Source: an uncultured Eubacteriales bacterium
Lineage (GTDB): Bacteria; Bacillota; Clostridia; Christensenellales; Borkfalkiaceae
DNA: 30,373 bases
Direction: 5' to 3'
Assembly (NCBI GenBank): GCA_905210545.1
Contig: CAJLXC010000011.1
Location: 1-30,373 of the forward strand
The position numbers were made by a program, and so were the translations under genes. The notes under the pieces are model-generated. The model saw only the letters and a list, made by a program, of their open reading frames with translations, was not told the origin of the DNA and made no database searches. Of this stretch, positions 1-8,226 are shown piece after piece. Each line of letters begins with the position of its first letter. The stretch's first letter is position 1.

Positions 1-20
1 GGAACGCCGTTCGGCGTTCC
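1..20. repeat. Perfect inverted repeat at the window edge
   Basis: An 8-bp stem GGAACGCC pairs with GGCGTTCC around a GTTC loop. There is no T-run directly after it, so it is not a classical terminator reading rightward. It may be the tail of an upstream element outside the window. Confidence 0.55.
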
Positions 21-40
21 CCCGCAGTATTTATATAAAG

Positions 41-110
41 AGATTGCCGCGGGGTTAAAAACCCCTCGCAATGACAATATGCGGTGTCCGTCAAAGTCGT
101 CCGCAATGAC
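41..110. repeat. Intergenic repeat-like element with two CGCAATGAC copies
   Basis: ATTGC (43-47) and GCAAT (68-72) flank an inner hairpin, GGGGTT/AACCCC with an AAA loop (51-65). The word CGCAATGAC occurs at 67-75 and again at 102-110. The pattern of GATTGC, then a GC-rich hairpin, then GCAATGAC resembles dispersed intergenic repeats seen in many bacterial genomes. That resemblance is from memory. Apart from this element, the inverted repeat at 1-20 and the promoter, I see nothing else in 1-255. Confidence 0.4.
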
Positions 111-188
111 GCTATTGAGTACCGCACCCCGCGCTGTCATTAGGAAAATAATTTTTTATTTTTTTACGTTTTACCCGTCGTAAAGTGC

Positions 189-216
189 TTGTCAAATAAA
201 AAATCGGTGGTACAAT
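189..216 (+). promoter_or_regulatory. Sigma-A-like promoter of the capsid operon
   Basis: TTGTCA (189-194) and TACAAT (211-216) are separated by 16 bp, with an upstream TG making an extended -10 (TGGTACAAT, 208-216). Transcription would begin near 223, about 33 nt before the terL start. The same TGGTAnnAT form occurs in front of ispG and rimP in this window, so it looks like a host-type promoter. Confidence 0.7.
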
Positions 217-255
217 GCGGGCGATTTTGAAATTCGCTTACGGGAGGACGCAGTA

Positions 256-1692
256 GTGAGAGAGATCGTCGAGCGCATCAGACTTATCGAAGAAGAACAG
301 AAACGCCGCGCGGACGGCGATTATCTTTCTAAATACAACGCGGGGGAAAAAGTTCATTTAAAGCAGTTGGCGTTTCACAAATGCCAAAAAAAGAACAGGT
401 GGGTTTTCGGCGGGAACAGAAGCGGCAAGACCGAGTGCGGGGCGGTAGAAACGGTTTATATGGCGCGGGGGATTCACCCTTACAGGCAGAACAGAAAAAA
501 CGTGTTCGGGTGGGTGGTGTCTCTGTCGGCGCAGGTTCAGCGCGACGTGGCGCAGGCGAAAGTACTGCATTATCTCGACCCACGCTGGATAGAAGACGTG
601 GTTATGCTGTCCGGCAAAAAAGAAAGTCCCGAATACGGCGTTATCGACCAGATACGCGTTAAAAACGTATTCGGCGGCACGTCTACGATCGGCTTTAAGT
701 CGTGCGATCAGGGCAGAGAAAAGTTTCAGGGCAGTTCGCTCGATTTCGTATGGTTCGACGAAGAGCCGCCGGAAGATATTTACGCGGAATGCCGTATGCG
801 CGTTCTCGATAAGCGCGGCGATATTTTCGGAACGATGACGCCGCTTAAAGGGCTTACGTTTATTTACGACGAAATCTATCTCAACGAAAAAAACTCCGAC
901 GAGGTGTGGTACGAGTTTATGGAATGGGCGGACAATCCGTATCTCGACGAGAAAGAAACGGAAGCGTATACCAAAACCCTTTCCGCCGAACAGCTGGAAA
1001 CGCGGCGTTACGGCAGGTTTAAGTGTTCTTACGGGCTTGTGTATCCCGAATTCGACGAAAACGTTCACGTTATCGACCCGTTCCCCGTGCCGGAAGAGTG
1101 GCAGGATACCGTTTCTATAGACCCGGGGCTTAATAACCCGCTCGCGGCGAACTGGTACTGCGCGGACTACGACGGAACGGTATACGTGGTGGCGGAGCAT
1201 TTCGAGGCGGGGCGCGACATAAAATATCACGCCGCGGAGATTCGCCGAATCAGCGACGAAATCGGTTGGAAAAAGGATAAAAACGGGCGAATTATTGCGC
1301 TTATCGACTCGGCGGCGAATCAGAAAACGCTCGCTTCGGCAAAATCGGTGACGGAGTTGTTTACGGAAGAAGGCATCGCGGTTAATCCCAAGGTAAACAA
1401 GGATTTGTTTGCGGGGTTGGAGCGGGTAAAGGGATATCTTGCGCCGATAAACGGTAAGCCCAAAATTTATATTTTCAGAAATTGCGTCAACCTGATAAGG
1501 GAATTGAAAAATTATCGTTTTAAAGAAGGCGACACGCCCGTCAAGGCGGACGACCACGCGCTGGACGAATTGCGTTATTACATAATGACCAAGCCGAAAT
1601 GCGCGCCCGAAAAGCCCGTTAAAAACGAAATTCAGAAAGATAAGGAGAGACTTTACAGGAAAATTCTTAATGAGAGAAAAACGTTTAAATGA
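256..1692 (+). CDS. terL: Phage terminase large subunit (DNA-packaging ATPase/nuclease)
   Basis: Motor of the viral DNA-packaging machine: it pumps DNA through the portal using ATP and cuts concatemers. Seen in the protein: Walker A GGNRSGKT (residues 52-59), Walker B with catalytic glutamate (LDFVWFDEE, 162-170), a TMTP coupling motif shortly after, and a C-terminal RNase-H-like nuclease with acidic residues D289 (SIDPG), D351 and D432/D433 (ADDHALDE). At 478 aa it has the usual length of the family and nothing looks broken. The start is GTG, with GGGAGG (242-247) 8 nt upstream; this is the first gene after the promoter. The next gene overlaps its 3' end by 23 bp. The family (P22-like/Terminase_6) is inferred from motifs, not from a search. 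Confidence 0.93.
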   Translation: MREIVERIRLIEEEQKRRADGDYLSKYNAGEKVHLKQLAFHKCQKKNRWVFGGNRSGKTECGAVETVYMARGIHPYRQNRKNVFGWVVSLSAQVQRDVAQAKVLHYLDPRWIEDVVMLSGKKESPEYGVIDQIRVKNVFGGTSTIGFKSCDQGREKFQGSSLDFVWFDEEPPEDIYAECRMRVLDKRGDIFGTMTPLKGLTFIYDEIYLNEKNSDEVWYEFMEWADNPYLDEKETEAYTKTLSAEQLETRRYGRFKCSYGLVYPEFDENVHVIDPFPVPEEWQDTVSIDPGLNNPLAANWYCADYDGTVYVVAEHFEAGRDIKYHAAEIRRISDEIGWKKDKNGRIIALIDSAANQKTLASAKSVTELFTEEGIAVNPKVNKDLFAGLERVKGYLAPINGKPKIYIFRNCVNLIRELKNYRFKEGDTPVKADDHALDELRYYIMTKPKCAPEKPVKNEIQKDKERLYRKILNERKTFK

Positions 1693-1966
1693 AAAGAAAG
1701 TAAAAGCCGCTCTCGTTAAAAAGGCGTTGGGTTACGACGCGACCGAAGTCGTTGAAGAATACGTTTCGGACGAAGCGGGAGAGGTAAAGCTTTCTAAAAA
1801 AAAGGTGACCAAAAAGAACGTTCCGCCCGATATGTCCGCCCTTAAAATGCTGATGGACGAAGCGTTCGTTCCCGTGGGGGAAATGTCCGACGAGGAACTG
1901 GAAAAAGAAAAGGAAAGGCTCATAAAAGAGCTGTCCGAAAAACAAAAAAAGGAGAATAAACGTTGA
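1670..1966 (+). CDS. Small terminase-small-subunit-like protein
   Basis: A 98-aa, highly charged protein between terL and portal. Residues about 17-60 (KKALGYDATEVVEEY, then KKKVTKKNVPPDMSALKML) resemble the central 'ALGYEYEEVK...VTKKHVPPDTTA' segment found in many phage terminase small subunits. The amino-terminal DNA-binding helix-turn-helix of those proteins is not visible, and the C-terminus is a lysine/glutamate-rich helix. It overlaps terL by 23 bp, and its TGA overlaps the portal TTG start (TTGA), so the three genes are probably translationally coupled. The small-subunit link is inference from motif memory. It could instead be a separate head-assembly accessory protein. Confidence 0.6.
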   Translation: MREKRLNEKKVKAALVKKALGYDATEVVEEYVSDEAGEVKLSKKKVTKKNVPPDMSALKMLMDEAFVPVGEMSDEELEKEKERLIKELSEKQKKENKR

Positions 1967-3828
1967 AAAAAATCGACAAAAACGAAAAAGACAAGTTTAA
2001 AGAAGATCTGATTGCGGACGTTAAAGCCGACTTTGAAAACCGCCGCAAGGCACGGGTTGAAAACGAACGGCAATGGGAGCTGAATATGAATTTTATATCC
2101 GGAAATCAATACTGCGGCATTAACGCGCGCGGAGATTTAGAGGATAAGGACAGAGACTTTTTCTGGCAGGAAAGAGAAGTTTTCAATCACGTAGCCCCCG
2201 TCATCGAGTCGCGGCTCGCAAGGTTTTCGAGAGTGTCGCCGCTGTTTTCCGTTCGCCCCAAAACCGATGACGACAAAGACGTGAACGGCGCGGCGATCGC
2301 GGAAAAACTGCTCGCTTCCGCTTTTGAAAAATACGACCTCGACGAAACCGTCAAAAAAGTTACCGTATGGAGCGAAACCTGCGGAACGGGCTTTTATAAA
2401 ATCGTCTGGGATAACCGTGGCGGCAACGCCGTGGGCGAAGCGGACGGGGAAACGGTTTTCGAGGGCGACGTGAAAATCATTCCCGTTTCTCCGTTCGAGA
2501 TCTTTCCCGACAGCCTGTTCAGCGAAGAATTAGACGACTGTTTCAGCATTATACACGCGAGAGCGTTGCCCGTGCGAGAAATCAAAGAAAAATACGGCGT
2601 TGCCGTCGCGGGCGAGAATTTAGACGTTTTCGGTCTATTTAAAAGCGATTCCGCAAAAAGCGGCGCGAAAACGACTATAGAAAACGCCGCGATCGTGATA
2701 GAAAAATACGAAAAGCCGTCTGCGGAATTTCCGTCCGGCAGGCTTATAACGGTCGCGGGCGACGAGCTTTTGTATTACGGCGAGCTGCCGTATAAAAACG
2801 GCAAGAACGGGGCGAGAACGTTTCCTTTCGTAAAACAGGTTTGTCTTAAAGCCGCGGGGCGGTTTTTCGGCGCAAGCATTACGGAAAGACTTATTCCCGT
2901 TCAGCGCGCGTTCAACGCGGTGAAAAACAGAAAGCACGAGTTTTTGAACAGGCTGTCTATGGGCGTTATGAAGGTGGAAGACGGCTCGCTCGACGTGGAC
3001 GATCTGGAATCGGAAGGCTTGCCTCCCGGAAAAGTTCTGGTTTATCGGCAAGGTTCTTCCGCGCCGGAGATGATGGGCGGGCTTTCTATGCCGTCGGATT
3101 TCAACGAGGAAGAAGAAAAGCTTCTTAACGAATTCGTCACGATAAGCGGCGTTGCCGAGGTGTCGTCTTCTATGTCAAACGCGAACGTGGCGAGCGGTAC
3201 CGCGCTCGAAATACTCGTGGAACAGGATAACGAAAGACTTATCGTTTCCGCGGAAACGATAAGAAAATGTTATCTCGAAATCGCGCGGCAGGTTATAAGG
3301 CTTTACGCGCAGTTCGCCGCGGGCGTGAGAATGATAAAGATAAGGGATTCCTTTAACAAAACGCGGATAACTTACGTGGATAAATCCGCCGTCAATTCCG
3401 ACGACGTGTATCTCGAAAACGAAAACGAGCTTTTGTATTCTCACAGCCAGAAAAAAGAAATGATTTTCAAACTGTATCAAAGCGGTCTTTTAACGGACGA
3501 AACGGGCGATTTGCGCCCCGCGACCAAAGAAAAAGTTTTGTCGCTGCTCGGTTATAAAGACCTCGATTATCAGAAAGGCGTTTCGGAAATGCAGAGCGAA
3601 AAGGCGCAGAAAGAAAACGAACGGATAAGAAAACGCGAGGTTCACGCCGAAGAAGTGGACGACGACGAAATTCATCTCGACGAGCATACGCGATATATTT
3701 TAAGCGAATACGACGAGCTTAACGAAGAAGAAAAACAGAGACTGTTCGCCCATCTTAAAGAACACAAAGACAGAATAAAACGTGAAAACGCCGCGGCGAA
3801 AAATAACGCCGCAGGCTTAAAATTATAA
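1963..3828 (+). CDS. Phage portal protein
   Basis: Dodecameric ring at one capsid vertex through which DNA enters and leaves, and on which the capsid nucleates. At 621 aa it is in the range of P22-type portals. The N-terminus is a basic helix with the phage-portal pattern 'ENERQWELNMNFISGNQY', followed by a region on capsid-vertex binding (APVIESRLARFSRVSP), an alpha/beta wing (ISPFEIFPD-like segment near residues 178-187), and a long C-terminal helical, charged tail (residues about 530-621). The start is TTG with GGAG 8 nt upstream, overlapping the preceding stop. The family is inferred from composition, length and position directly after terL and before scaffold and capsid genes. Confidence 0.85.
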   Translation: MKKIDKNEKDKFKEDLIADVKADFENRRKARVENERQWELNMNFISGNQYCGINARGDLEDKDRDFFWQEREVFNHVAPVIESRLARFSRVSPLFSVRPKTDDDKDVNGAAIAEKLLASAFEKYDLDETVKKVTVWSETCGTGFYKIVWDNRGGNAVGEADGETVFEGDVKIIPVSPFEIFPDSLFSEELDDCFSIIHARALPVREIKEKYGVAVAGENLDVFGLFKSDSAKSGAKTTIENAAIVIEKYEKPSAEFPSGRLITVAGDELLYYGELPYKNGKNGARTFPFVKQVCLKAAGRFFGASITERLIPVQRAFNAVKNRKHEFLNRLSMGVMKVEDGSLDVDDLESEGLPPGKVLVYRQGSSAPEMMGGLSMPSDFNEEEEKLLNEFVTISGVAEVSSSMSNANVASGTALEILVEQDNERLIVSAETIRKCYLEIARQVIRLYAQFAAGVRMIKIRDSFNKTRITYVDKSAVNSDDVYLENENELLYSHSQKKEMIFKLYQSGLLTDETGDLRPATKEKVLSLLGYKDLDYQKGVSEMQSEKAQKENERIRKREVHAEEVDDDEIHLDEHTRYILSEYDELNEEEKQRLFAHLKEHKDRIKRENAAAKNNAAGLKL

Positions 3829-3852
3829 AAATATTAAAGGAGAAAATCGATA

Positions 3853-4275
3853 ATGGAAGAACTTAATGTTGAACAAACGGGCGTTGCCGCCGACGAAGCC
3901 GCGGAGGCGGAAAAGAAAACGAGCGACGACGGAACGAGCGTCTCATACGGAAAGTTTAAAGACGCCGCCGCGCTTTATAAAGCGTACGAGTCTTTGCAGG
4001 CTGAATTTACCAAACGCTGTCAGCGGCTTAAAGAACTCGAAACGGCGTCTGCCGCCGACAAGGTAATCGCCCCGACGGAAAGCGAAAGCGCGAACGTTCG
4101 CGGTATAACCGATAAGGAGAAAGAAGACATCCTTAAAGACTACCTGAAAAGCGTGCTGGAAGCCAAAACCAAAGCGATAGTGATGGACGGCGCGGGATCG
4201 GGCATAAAAACCCCGCCTTCCCGTCCCGTCACGATAAACGAAGCGGGAAAACTCGCCAAAGAGTTTTTCGACTGA
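3853..4275 (+). CDS. Capsid scaffolding protein
   Basis: A 140-aa acidic protein between portal and major capsid, where scaffolds sit in tailed phages. Scaffolds guide assembly of procapsids and are then released or cut. Residues about 31-62 (YGKFKDAAALYKAYESL, then AEFTKRCQRLKELE) match the common Firmicutes-phage scaffold pattern 'F.s.e.L.kAY..LE.EFTrr.QrL.eLe', from memory. The C-terminus (PPSRPVTINEAGKLAKEFF) is basic/amphipathic, a usual capsid-binding end. The start is ATG with AAAGGAG (3836-3842) 10 nt upstream. No protease gene is seen next to it, consistent with a P22-type (non-proteolytic) scaffold. Confidence 0.78.
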   Translation: MEELNVEQTGVAADEAAEAEKKTSDDGTSVSYGKFKDAAALYKAYESLQAEFTKRCQRLKELETASAADKVIAPTESESANVRGITDKEKEDILKDYLKSVLEAKTKAIVMDGAGSGIKTPPSRPVTINEAGKLAKEFFD

Positions 4276-4279
4276 ACCG

Positions 4280-4297
4280 CCGACCTTTTGAGGTCGG
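4280..4297 (+). other. Intercistronic hairpin before the capsid gene
   Basis: CCGACCT and AGGTCGG form a perfect 7-bp stem with a TTTG loop, just after the scaffold stop. It is followed by A-rich sequence and no T-run, so it is not a forward terminator. It could protect or define the 5' end of a processed capsid mRNA. Confidence 0.55.
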
Positions 4298-4331
4298 AAA
4301 CAAAAAAACAATTTTAAATGGAGATTTTTAA

Positions 4332-5507
4332 ATGGCAGTAAACTTGACTAACGCTGACAAGGCGTTGAAAACTTATTATCTCGACGCGGTAGCGCAACAG
4401 TTGGACGTTATTTCGCCCTTTTATGCGAAGATAAAGAAAAGCACGGACGACGTCTGGGGCAAAGAAGTAAAAAAACTCGTTTGCTACGGTGTGAACGGCG
4501 GCGTGGGCGCAGGCTCCGAGGAGGGAGCGCTTCCCGCTTCGGCGAGTTCCGGATATAAACAGATTACGTTGGGGCTTAAAAACCTTTACGGAACGATAGA
4601 GATAAGCGACAAGGCGATAAGGGCGTCTGAGAACAACGCGGGCGCGTTCGTGAATCTTCTCAACAACGAAATGGAAAGTCTGATAAGATCCAGCGCGTTC
4701 AATCTCGGCAGAATGTTGTTCGGCGACGGCACGGGCAAGGTGGCGAAAGTTGTTAAAATTCAGAACGGCATAGTCGCTCTGGACAGCGTGAGTAACCTTG
4801 CCGAGGGTATGCTCGTCGATTTCAGAAACGCAACCGACGGCTCGATTATCAGCGGCTTCGGCGGCAGAAGAATCACAATACTCGACAGAGTGTCCAAGGC
4901 GATAAAGGTGGACGGCACCGCGCCTACGGACGAAACCGTTGCGGAAGGCACTATTATTACCGTGCAAGGTTCTTATAACAACGAAATAACCGGTCTCGGC
5001 GCGATATTCGACGTTGATTCCACTCTGTACGGTTGCGACAGAATAGCCGAAAGCTGGGTGTTGCCGTACAACCTTTCTAACGTGGGCAACATTACGGAGC
5101 TCGGGCTTCAGAAAGCTCTCGACGTAATCGAGGAAAAAAGCGGCGCGCCGATAGATATGATCCTTTGTTCCTGGGGCGTGCGCCGCGCGCTTTATAAACT
5201 CTTCTCCGCAAACAAGAGAGTGATAGATACCGTGGAACTCGAAGGCGGATTCAAAACCATGAGCTATAACGGAATACCCGTCGTTGCGGACAGATTCTGC
5301 CCCGCGGGTACTATGTATCTCATAAACAGCAAAGACTTTACTTTATGTCAGCTTTGCGACTGGCAGTGGCTCACGGGGGACGACGGAAGCATCTTAAAAC
5401 AAGTGCCCGGCAAACCCGTATATACCGCAACGCTCGTTAAATACGCAGAGCTTATATGCGCCCGCCCCTACGGACAAGGCGTTTTAACCGGCATTACCGA
5501 AGCCTGA
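4332..5507 (+). CDS. Major capsid protein (HK97-type fold)
   Basis: Shell-forming protein of the particle, 391 aa. N-terminal helix LTNADKALKTYYLDAVAQQL is followed by an E-loop-like segment rich in glycine and serine (GGVGAGSEEG, ASASSGYK), then a spine-helix region (NAGAFVNLLNNEMESLIRSS). A beta-rich inserted region spans about residues 138-215 and may be an I-domain of the kind P22-like coats carry. The C-terminal half, a P-domain/A-domain (DMILCSWGVRRALYKL, GIPVVADRFCPAGTMYLI), has the pattern common in Firmicutes phage coat proteins. GGAG lies 8 nt before ATG. The gene is bracketed by a hairpin upstream and a terminator-like hairpin downstream, which would raise its message level over its neighbours. 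Confidence 0.87.
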   Translation: MAVNLTNADKALKTYYLDAVAQQLDVISPFYAKIKKSTDDVWGKEVKKLVCYGVNGGVGAGSEEGALPASASSGYKQITLGLKNLYGTIEISDKAIRASENNAGAFVNLLNNEMESLIRSSAFNLGRMLFGDGTGKVAKVVKIQNGIVALDSVSNLAEGMLVDFRNATDGSIISGFGGRRITILDRVSKAIKVDGTAPTDETVAEGTIITVQGSYNNEITGLGAIFDVDSTLYGCDRIAESWVLPYNLSNVGNITELGLQKALDVIEEKSGAPIDMILCSWGVRRALYKLFSANKRVIDTVELEGGFKTMSYNGIPVVADRFCPAGTMYLINSKDFTLCQLCDWQWLTGDDGSILKQVPGKPVYTATLVKYAELICARPYGQGVLTGITEA

Positions 5508-5515
5508 CGATTTTT

Positions 5516-5552
5516 GCGCCGAACGCCGCGTTGCGTCCGGCGCATATTTTTT
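5516..5552 (+). terminator. Terminator-like hairpin after the capsid gene
   Basis: GCGCCGAACGC (5516-5526) and GCGTCCGGCGC (5533-5543) form an 11-bp stem with one mismatch around a 6-nt loop, followed by a T-run at 5547-5552. It lies between capsid and adaptor inside an otherwise continuous operon, so it is probably a partial terminator that lowers expression of the tail genes relative to capsid. Confidence 0.7.
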
Positions 5553-5573
5553 ATCTTAAAAAAGGAGATTGCG

Positions 5574-6134
5574 ATGAAAATAAGAGAAATTATAAAAATC
5601 GCCGCCGATTTTACCGCGAGGGAAAAAGTTTTTTCGAGTCTGTCGTCTTCCGCTACGGAAACGGACAAGACCGTTCTTTCGGAAATCGATTTGTTTACGC
5701 GGCTCGTAAACCTCGTGACTGGCGAGCTTGCCGCGAGCTATATTCCGATGAAAAAGGAAGAAAAAATAACCGCGACGGACGGGATAGTGAGATATTCCGC
5801 GTTAAAAGAAAACCCGATAAAAATACTCGGCGTTTACGATTCTTACGGCAATAAGCTTTCATTTACGGTGTTTCCCGAATATATGCGCGTCTGCGGCGGA
5901 GAAATCACCCTGATTTATGCGTATTCTCCCGCAAACGCGGGACTTGACGATGAAACGGGTTATACCGAAAAGGACGTTTCGGCCGAAGTTCTGGCTTTGG
6001 GTACGGCGGCGGAGGGTTGTCTTATAGCGGGGAGAACGGAAGAAGCCGTAGCTTTCCGCAAGCGTTTTTCGGACGGCGTGGAACGGTTTTGTATGCCCGA
6101 AAACAAGAGAATCAAAAGGAGGGGTTGGCTGTGA
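5574..6134 (+). CDS. Head-tail adaptor candidate (P22 gp4 position)
   Basis: A 186-aa protein. The start is the ATG at 5574 with AAAGGAG (5561-5567) just upstream; the longer reading frame from 5514 runs back through the terminator hairpin and is not used. The N-terminal half is predicted helical (TREKVFSSLSSS, SEIDLFTRLVNLVTGELAAS), the middle is beta-rich (RYSALKENPIKILGVYDSYGN), and the C-terminus is helical and basic. This fits the helical adaptor proteins that sit under the portal, and the size is near P22 gp4 (166 aa). The assignment rests on position between coat and nozzle candidate and on secondary structure by eye; no signature motif was recognised. Confidence 0.6.
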   Translation: MKIREIIKIAADFTAREKVFSSLSSSATETDKTVLSEIDLFTRLVNLVTGELAASYIPMKKEEKITATDGIVRYSALKENPIKILGVYDSYGNKLSFTVFPEYMRVCGGEITLIYAYSPANAGLDDETGYTEKDVSAEVLALGTAAEGCLIAGRTEEAVAFRKRFSDGVERFCMPENKRIKRRGWL

Positions 6135-7327
6135 GAAGCAAGGTAAACGGTTTTTTAAAGCCCGCGTTTACCGAAAAAACGGCGGTGCTCGGCAGCTTTT
6201 ACGTCGCGCCCGAACCGGACGTCGTTTTCACGGACGCGATGCTCCCGCCCGTGGGTAAGCGGATTTTAAAGCCTTATCGGAAGAACGGCAGAACGCTTGC
6301 ATATTGTTCCGATAAAAAAGTTTACGAACGCACGAACACGGGTTACGAACCGCTTTCGGGAAAAATTTTCGATTCCGCGCCGCAGATAGTTGCGATTACT
6401 TACGGGGGAGAAACGAAACTGCTTATCGTCGGCGAACAAGCGAGCGTTATCGAAGGCGAGGACGAAGAGAAAAACGTGCCTTACGGGGATTGTTTTACGG
6501 TGTTTAACGGAATGCTGTTCGTGGCAAAAGGGAAACTGTTGAGATTTTCCGCGCCGTTCGATTTCACGAATTTTTCCGTCGGAACAAAGCTCGGCGGCTA
6601 TTTCGAGACGGAAAGCGAAGACGGCGAGATCGTTTTTATGTGCGGGCTTAACAGCAAGTTGTGTCTTGTTTGCGAGCATTCGGTGACGGAGCTTTCCGTG
6701 ACGGGTGACAGAACGGATTATTCCGCGGAAAAAATTCCGCTCGGTTATCTCGACGTGAAAAAAAACAGCGCGACGAAAATCGGAGAAAACGTTTTCTTTA
6801 TAAGCGACGGAAAACTCGTTAAGTACGGAAAGAGCTTAAAGACGTTTCAGCTCCCCGCGGGTACGAGTTTATACTCCGCTTATAACGCCGCTTCCGCAAA
6901 GGGGTTTTATCTGTTGCCGTTTTTAATAAATTCGGAATACAAAATGCTTTGCGTAAAATCCGGCGACGAAGAAAACGGGTTTATCTCCAAGGGCAGCGGA
7001 TACGTCGCGGACGAAGGTTACGCGGTAAATCCGTCTAACAATAAGATTTGTCTTGCAGTAGAAACCACTAAAGAAGAAAAGCCCGCTCCGCTCGAAACGG
7101 ACTTTAAAACCTGCGCGAAAAAAGCGTTGGTCAAGGCGGAAATCTGCGCGGACAGAACTCTTTCGTTTTCCGTGGCGGGGGATTTCGGCGAGAAAAAATT
7201 TTTTGCGGAAGCGGGTTGCAACGTTTTTTATTGCAATCTCGTTTCGAAAAAGTTTTCCTTTTCGGCGGAGGGCGCGGGAAAAAACACGCAGATATCCGTT
7301 AAATACAGAATTTTAGGAGAGAGATGA
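6131..7327 (+). CDS. Tail-nozzle/hub candidate (P22 gp10 position)
   Basis: 398 aa from GTG 6131, which overlaps the previous stop (GTGA) and is preceded by AGGAGGGG. The protein is almost entirely beta-strand by eye, with repeating short strands and turns (VAITYGGETKLLIVGE, GCLN/VSKKFSF-like edges), as expected for a beta-propeller-type nozzle such as P22 gp10. It is somewhat shorter than gp10 (about 470 aa). Segments such as FMCGLNSKLCLVCEHSVTEL look like blade repeats. Its position after the adaptor and before a coiled-coil gene supports a tail-stump role. No enzymatic motif was found. The function is inferred mainly from order. Confidence 0.55.
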   Translation: MRSKVNGFLKPAFTEKTAVLGSFYVAPEPDVVFTDAMLPPVGKRILKPYRKNGRTLAYCSDKKVYERTNTGYEPLSGKIFDSAPQIVAITYGGETKLLIVGEQASVIEGEDEEKNVPYGDCFTVFNGMLFVAKGKLLRFSAPFDFTNFSVGTKLGGYFETESEDGEIVFMCGLNSKLCLVCEHSVTELSVTGDRTDYSAEKIPLGYLDVKKNSATKIGENVFFISDGKLVKYGKSLKTFQLPAGTSLYSAYNAASAKGFYLLPFLINSEYKMLCVKSGDEENGFISKGSGYVADEGYAVNPSNNKICLAVETTKEEKPAPLETDFKTCAKKALVKAEICADRTLSFSVAGDFGEKKFFAEAGCNVFYCNLVSKKFSFSAEGAGKNTQISVKYRILGER

Positions 7328-8220
7328 TGGAATTCACAAAACCTACGACCAAGGAGCAGATGTACGCCACGCTCCAGACGATTTATAATTATTACCGCGT
7401 TACGAGAGAGAATTATGCGCCTGTTACGTTCGACCCTCTTACTCTTTCGGATATGACCGTTACGGAACTTACGGACGAGCAGCTTGGCGCAAAGGCGGAA
7501 GTTCTTCTTAAATCCGCGCACGAGCGGGAGGTTCTCGCGCTTAAAAAAACGATAAACGAAAAGCTCGCCGCGCTGAACGCCAAAAAGAGTTCGGTTACGT
7601 CGGACGCCGCCGCGCTCGAAGAAAAAATAAACGCCGCTTATCTTAAGAGCGAGGATAAGGTGGAAAAAGAAGCGGTAAAAAAGGGGTTCGCTCATTCTAA
7701 CGTGGTTCTCGACAAGCTTGCGGAAATGGAAAGCAAAAAGAACGCGGAAATCGCCAAGGCGGAAGCCGATAAAAACGCAGCCGTCGCGGAGATAAACGCG
7801 GAGATTTCTTCGCTTAACGCCGCGCTTGCGGGGGCGGATAATTATTACGACGATATACACGCTTATGAAAAAGCCGCCAAGGTGACGGAACTTAAAGACG
7901 CGCAGGAAAAGCAGAAAACCGAAGCTTTTAAGTACAACAATTCGATCTCGGAAAAGAAACAAAGATACGCCAACGCGATAAAACAGCTGAATATGACGTA
8001 TCGGCTTAAGTTTATGGAGATAAAAAACGTGGAGTTTACCAAAGAACAACTTTACGATATGGGTTATTATCAGGACGTTATCGATTGCGTGTGCGGGTAT
8101 TACGACACGCTGGGAGCAGCCGCGGCGTTTACCGATATTTCGAAAGAAGGCAAACTCGTTTTGTATCTCGAAGACTATTATCAGAACGTTATTTATATGT
8201 ACAAATCCCGCAAAACGTGA
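7324..8220 (+). CDS. Long coiled-coil protein, tail-needle position
   Basis: 298 aa, overlapping the preceding stop (ATGA). A second ATG at 7327 has better spacing from AGGAGA (7315-7320) and may be the true start. A short globular N-terminus (residues 1-60) precedes a long alanine/lysine/glutamate heptad region (about 60-235), broken near residue 175 (GADNYYDD). It ends in a small tyrosine-rich globular C-terminus (MGYYQDVIDCVCGYYD ... YYQNVIYMY). In P22 the gene after the nozzle is the trimeric coiled-coil tail needle gp26 that plugs the portal, so this is the best analogy. No family is recognised with confidence; a structural or cell-surface-binding role is also possible. It is the last gene before a strong terminator. 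Confidence 0.5.
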   Translation: MMEFTKPTTKEQMYATLQTIYNYYRVTRENYAPVTFDPLTLSDMTVTELTDEQLGAKAEVLLKSAHEREVLALKKTINEKLAALNAKKSSVTSDAAALEEKINAAYLKSEDKVEKEAVKKGFAHSNVVLDKLAEMESKKNAEIAKAEADKNAAVAEINAEISSLNAALAGADNYYDDIHAYEKAAKVTELKDAQEKQKTEAFKYNNSISEKKQRYANAIKQLNMTYRLKFMEIKNVEFTKEQLYDMGYYQDVIDCVCGYYDTLGAAAAFTDISKEGKLVLYLEDYYQNVIYMYKSRKT

Positions 8221-8226
8221 TTTCGG

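Noticed and set aside
358..1557. 399-codon minus-strand frame opposite terL
   Set aside because: It is a shadow of an intact terminase with all motifs; composition is of the same antisense type.
6017..6130. 38-residue extension of the nozzle candidate
   Set aside because: It overlaps the adaptor gene; GTG 6131 has AGGAGGGG upstream and a GTGA coupling overlap.
7228..8049. 273-codon minus-strand frame opposite the coiled-coil gene
   Set aside because: There is no ribosome binding site or domain; the plus-strand gene has a start overlap and a terminator that explain the region.
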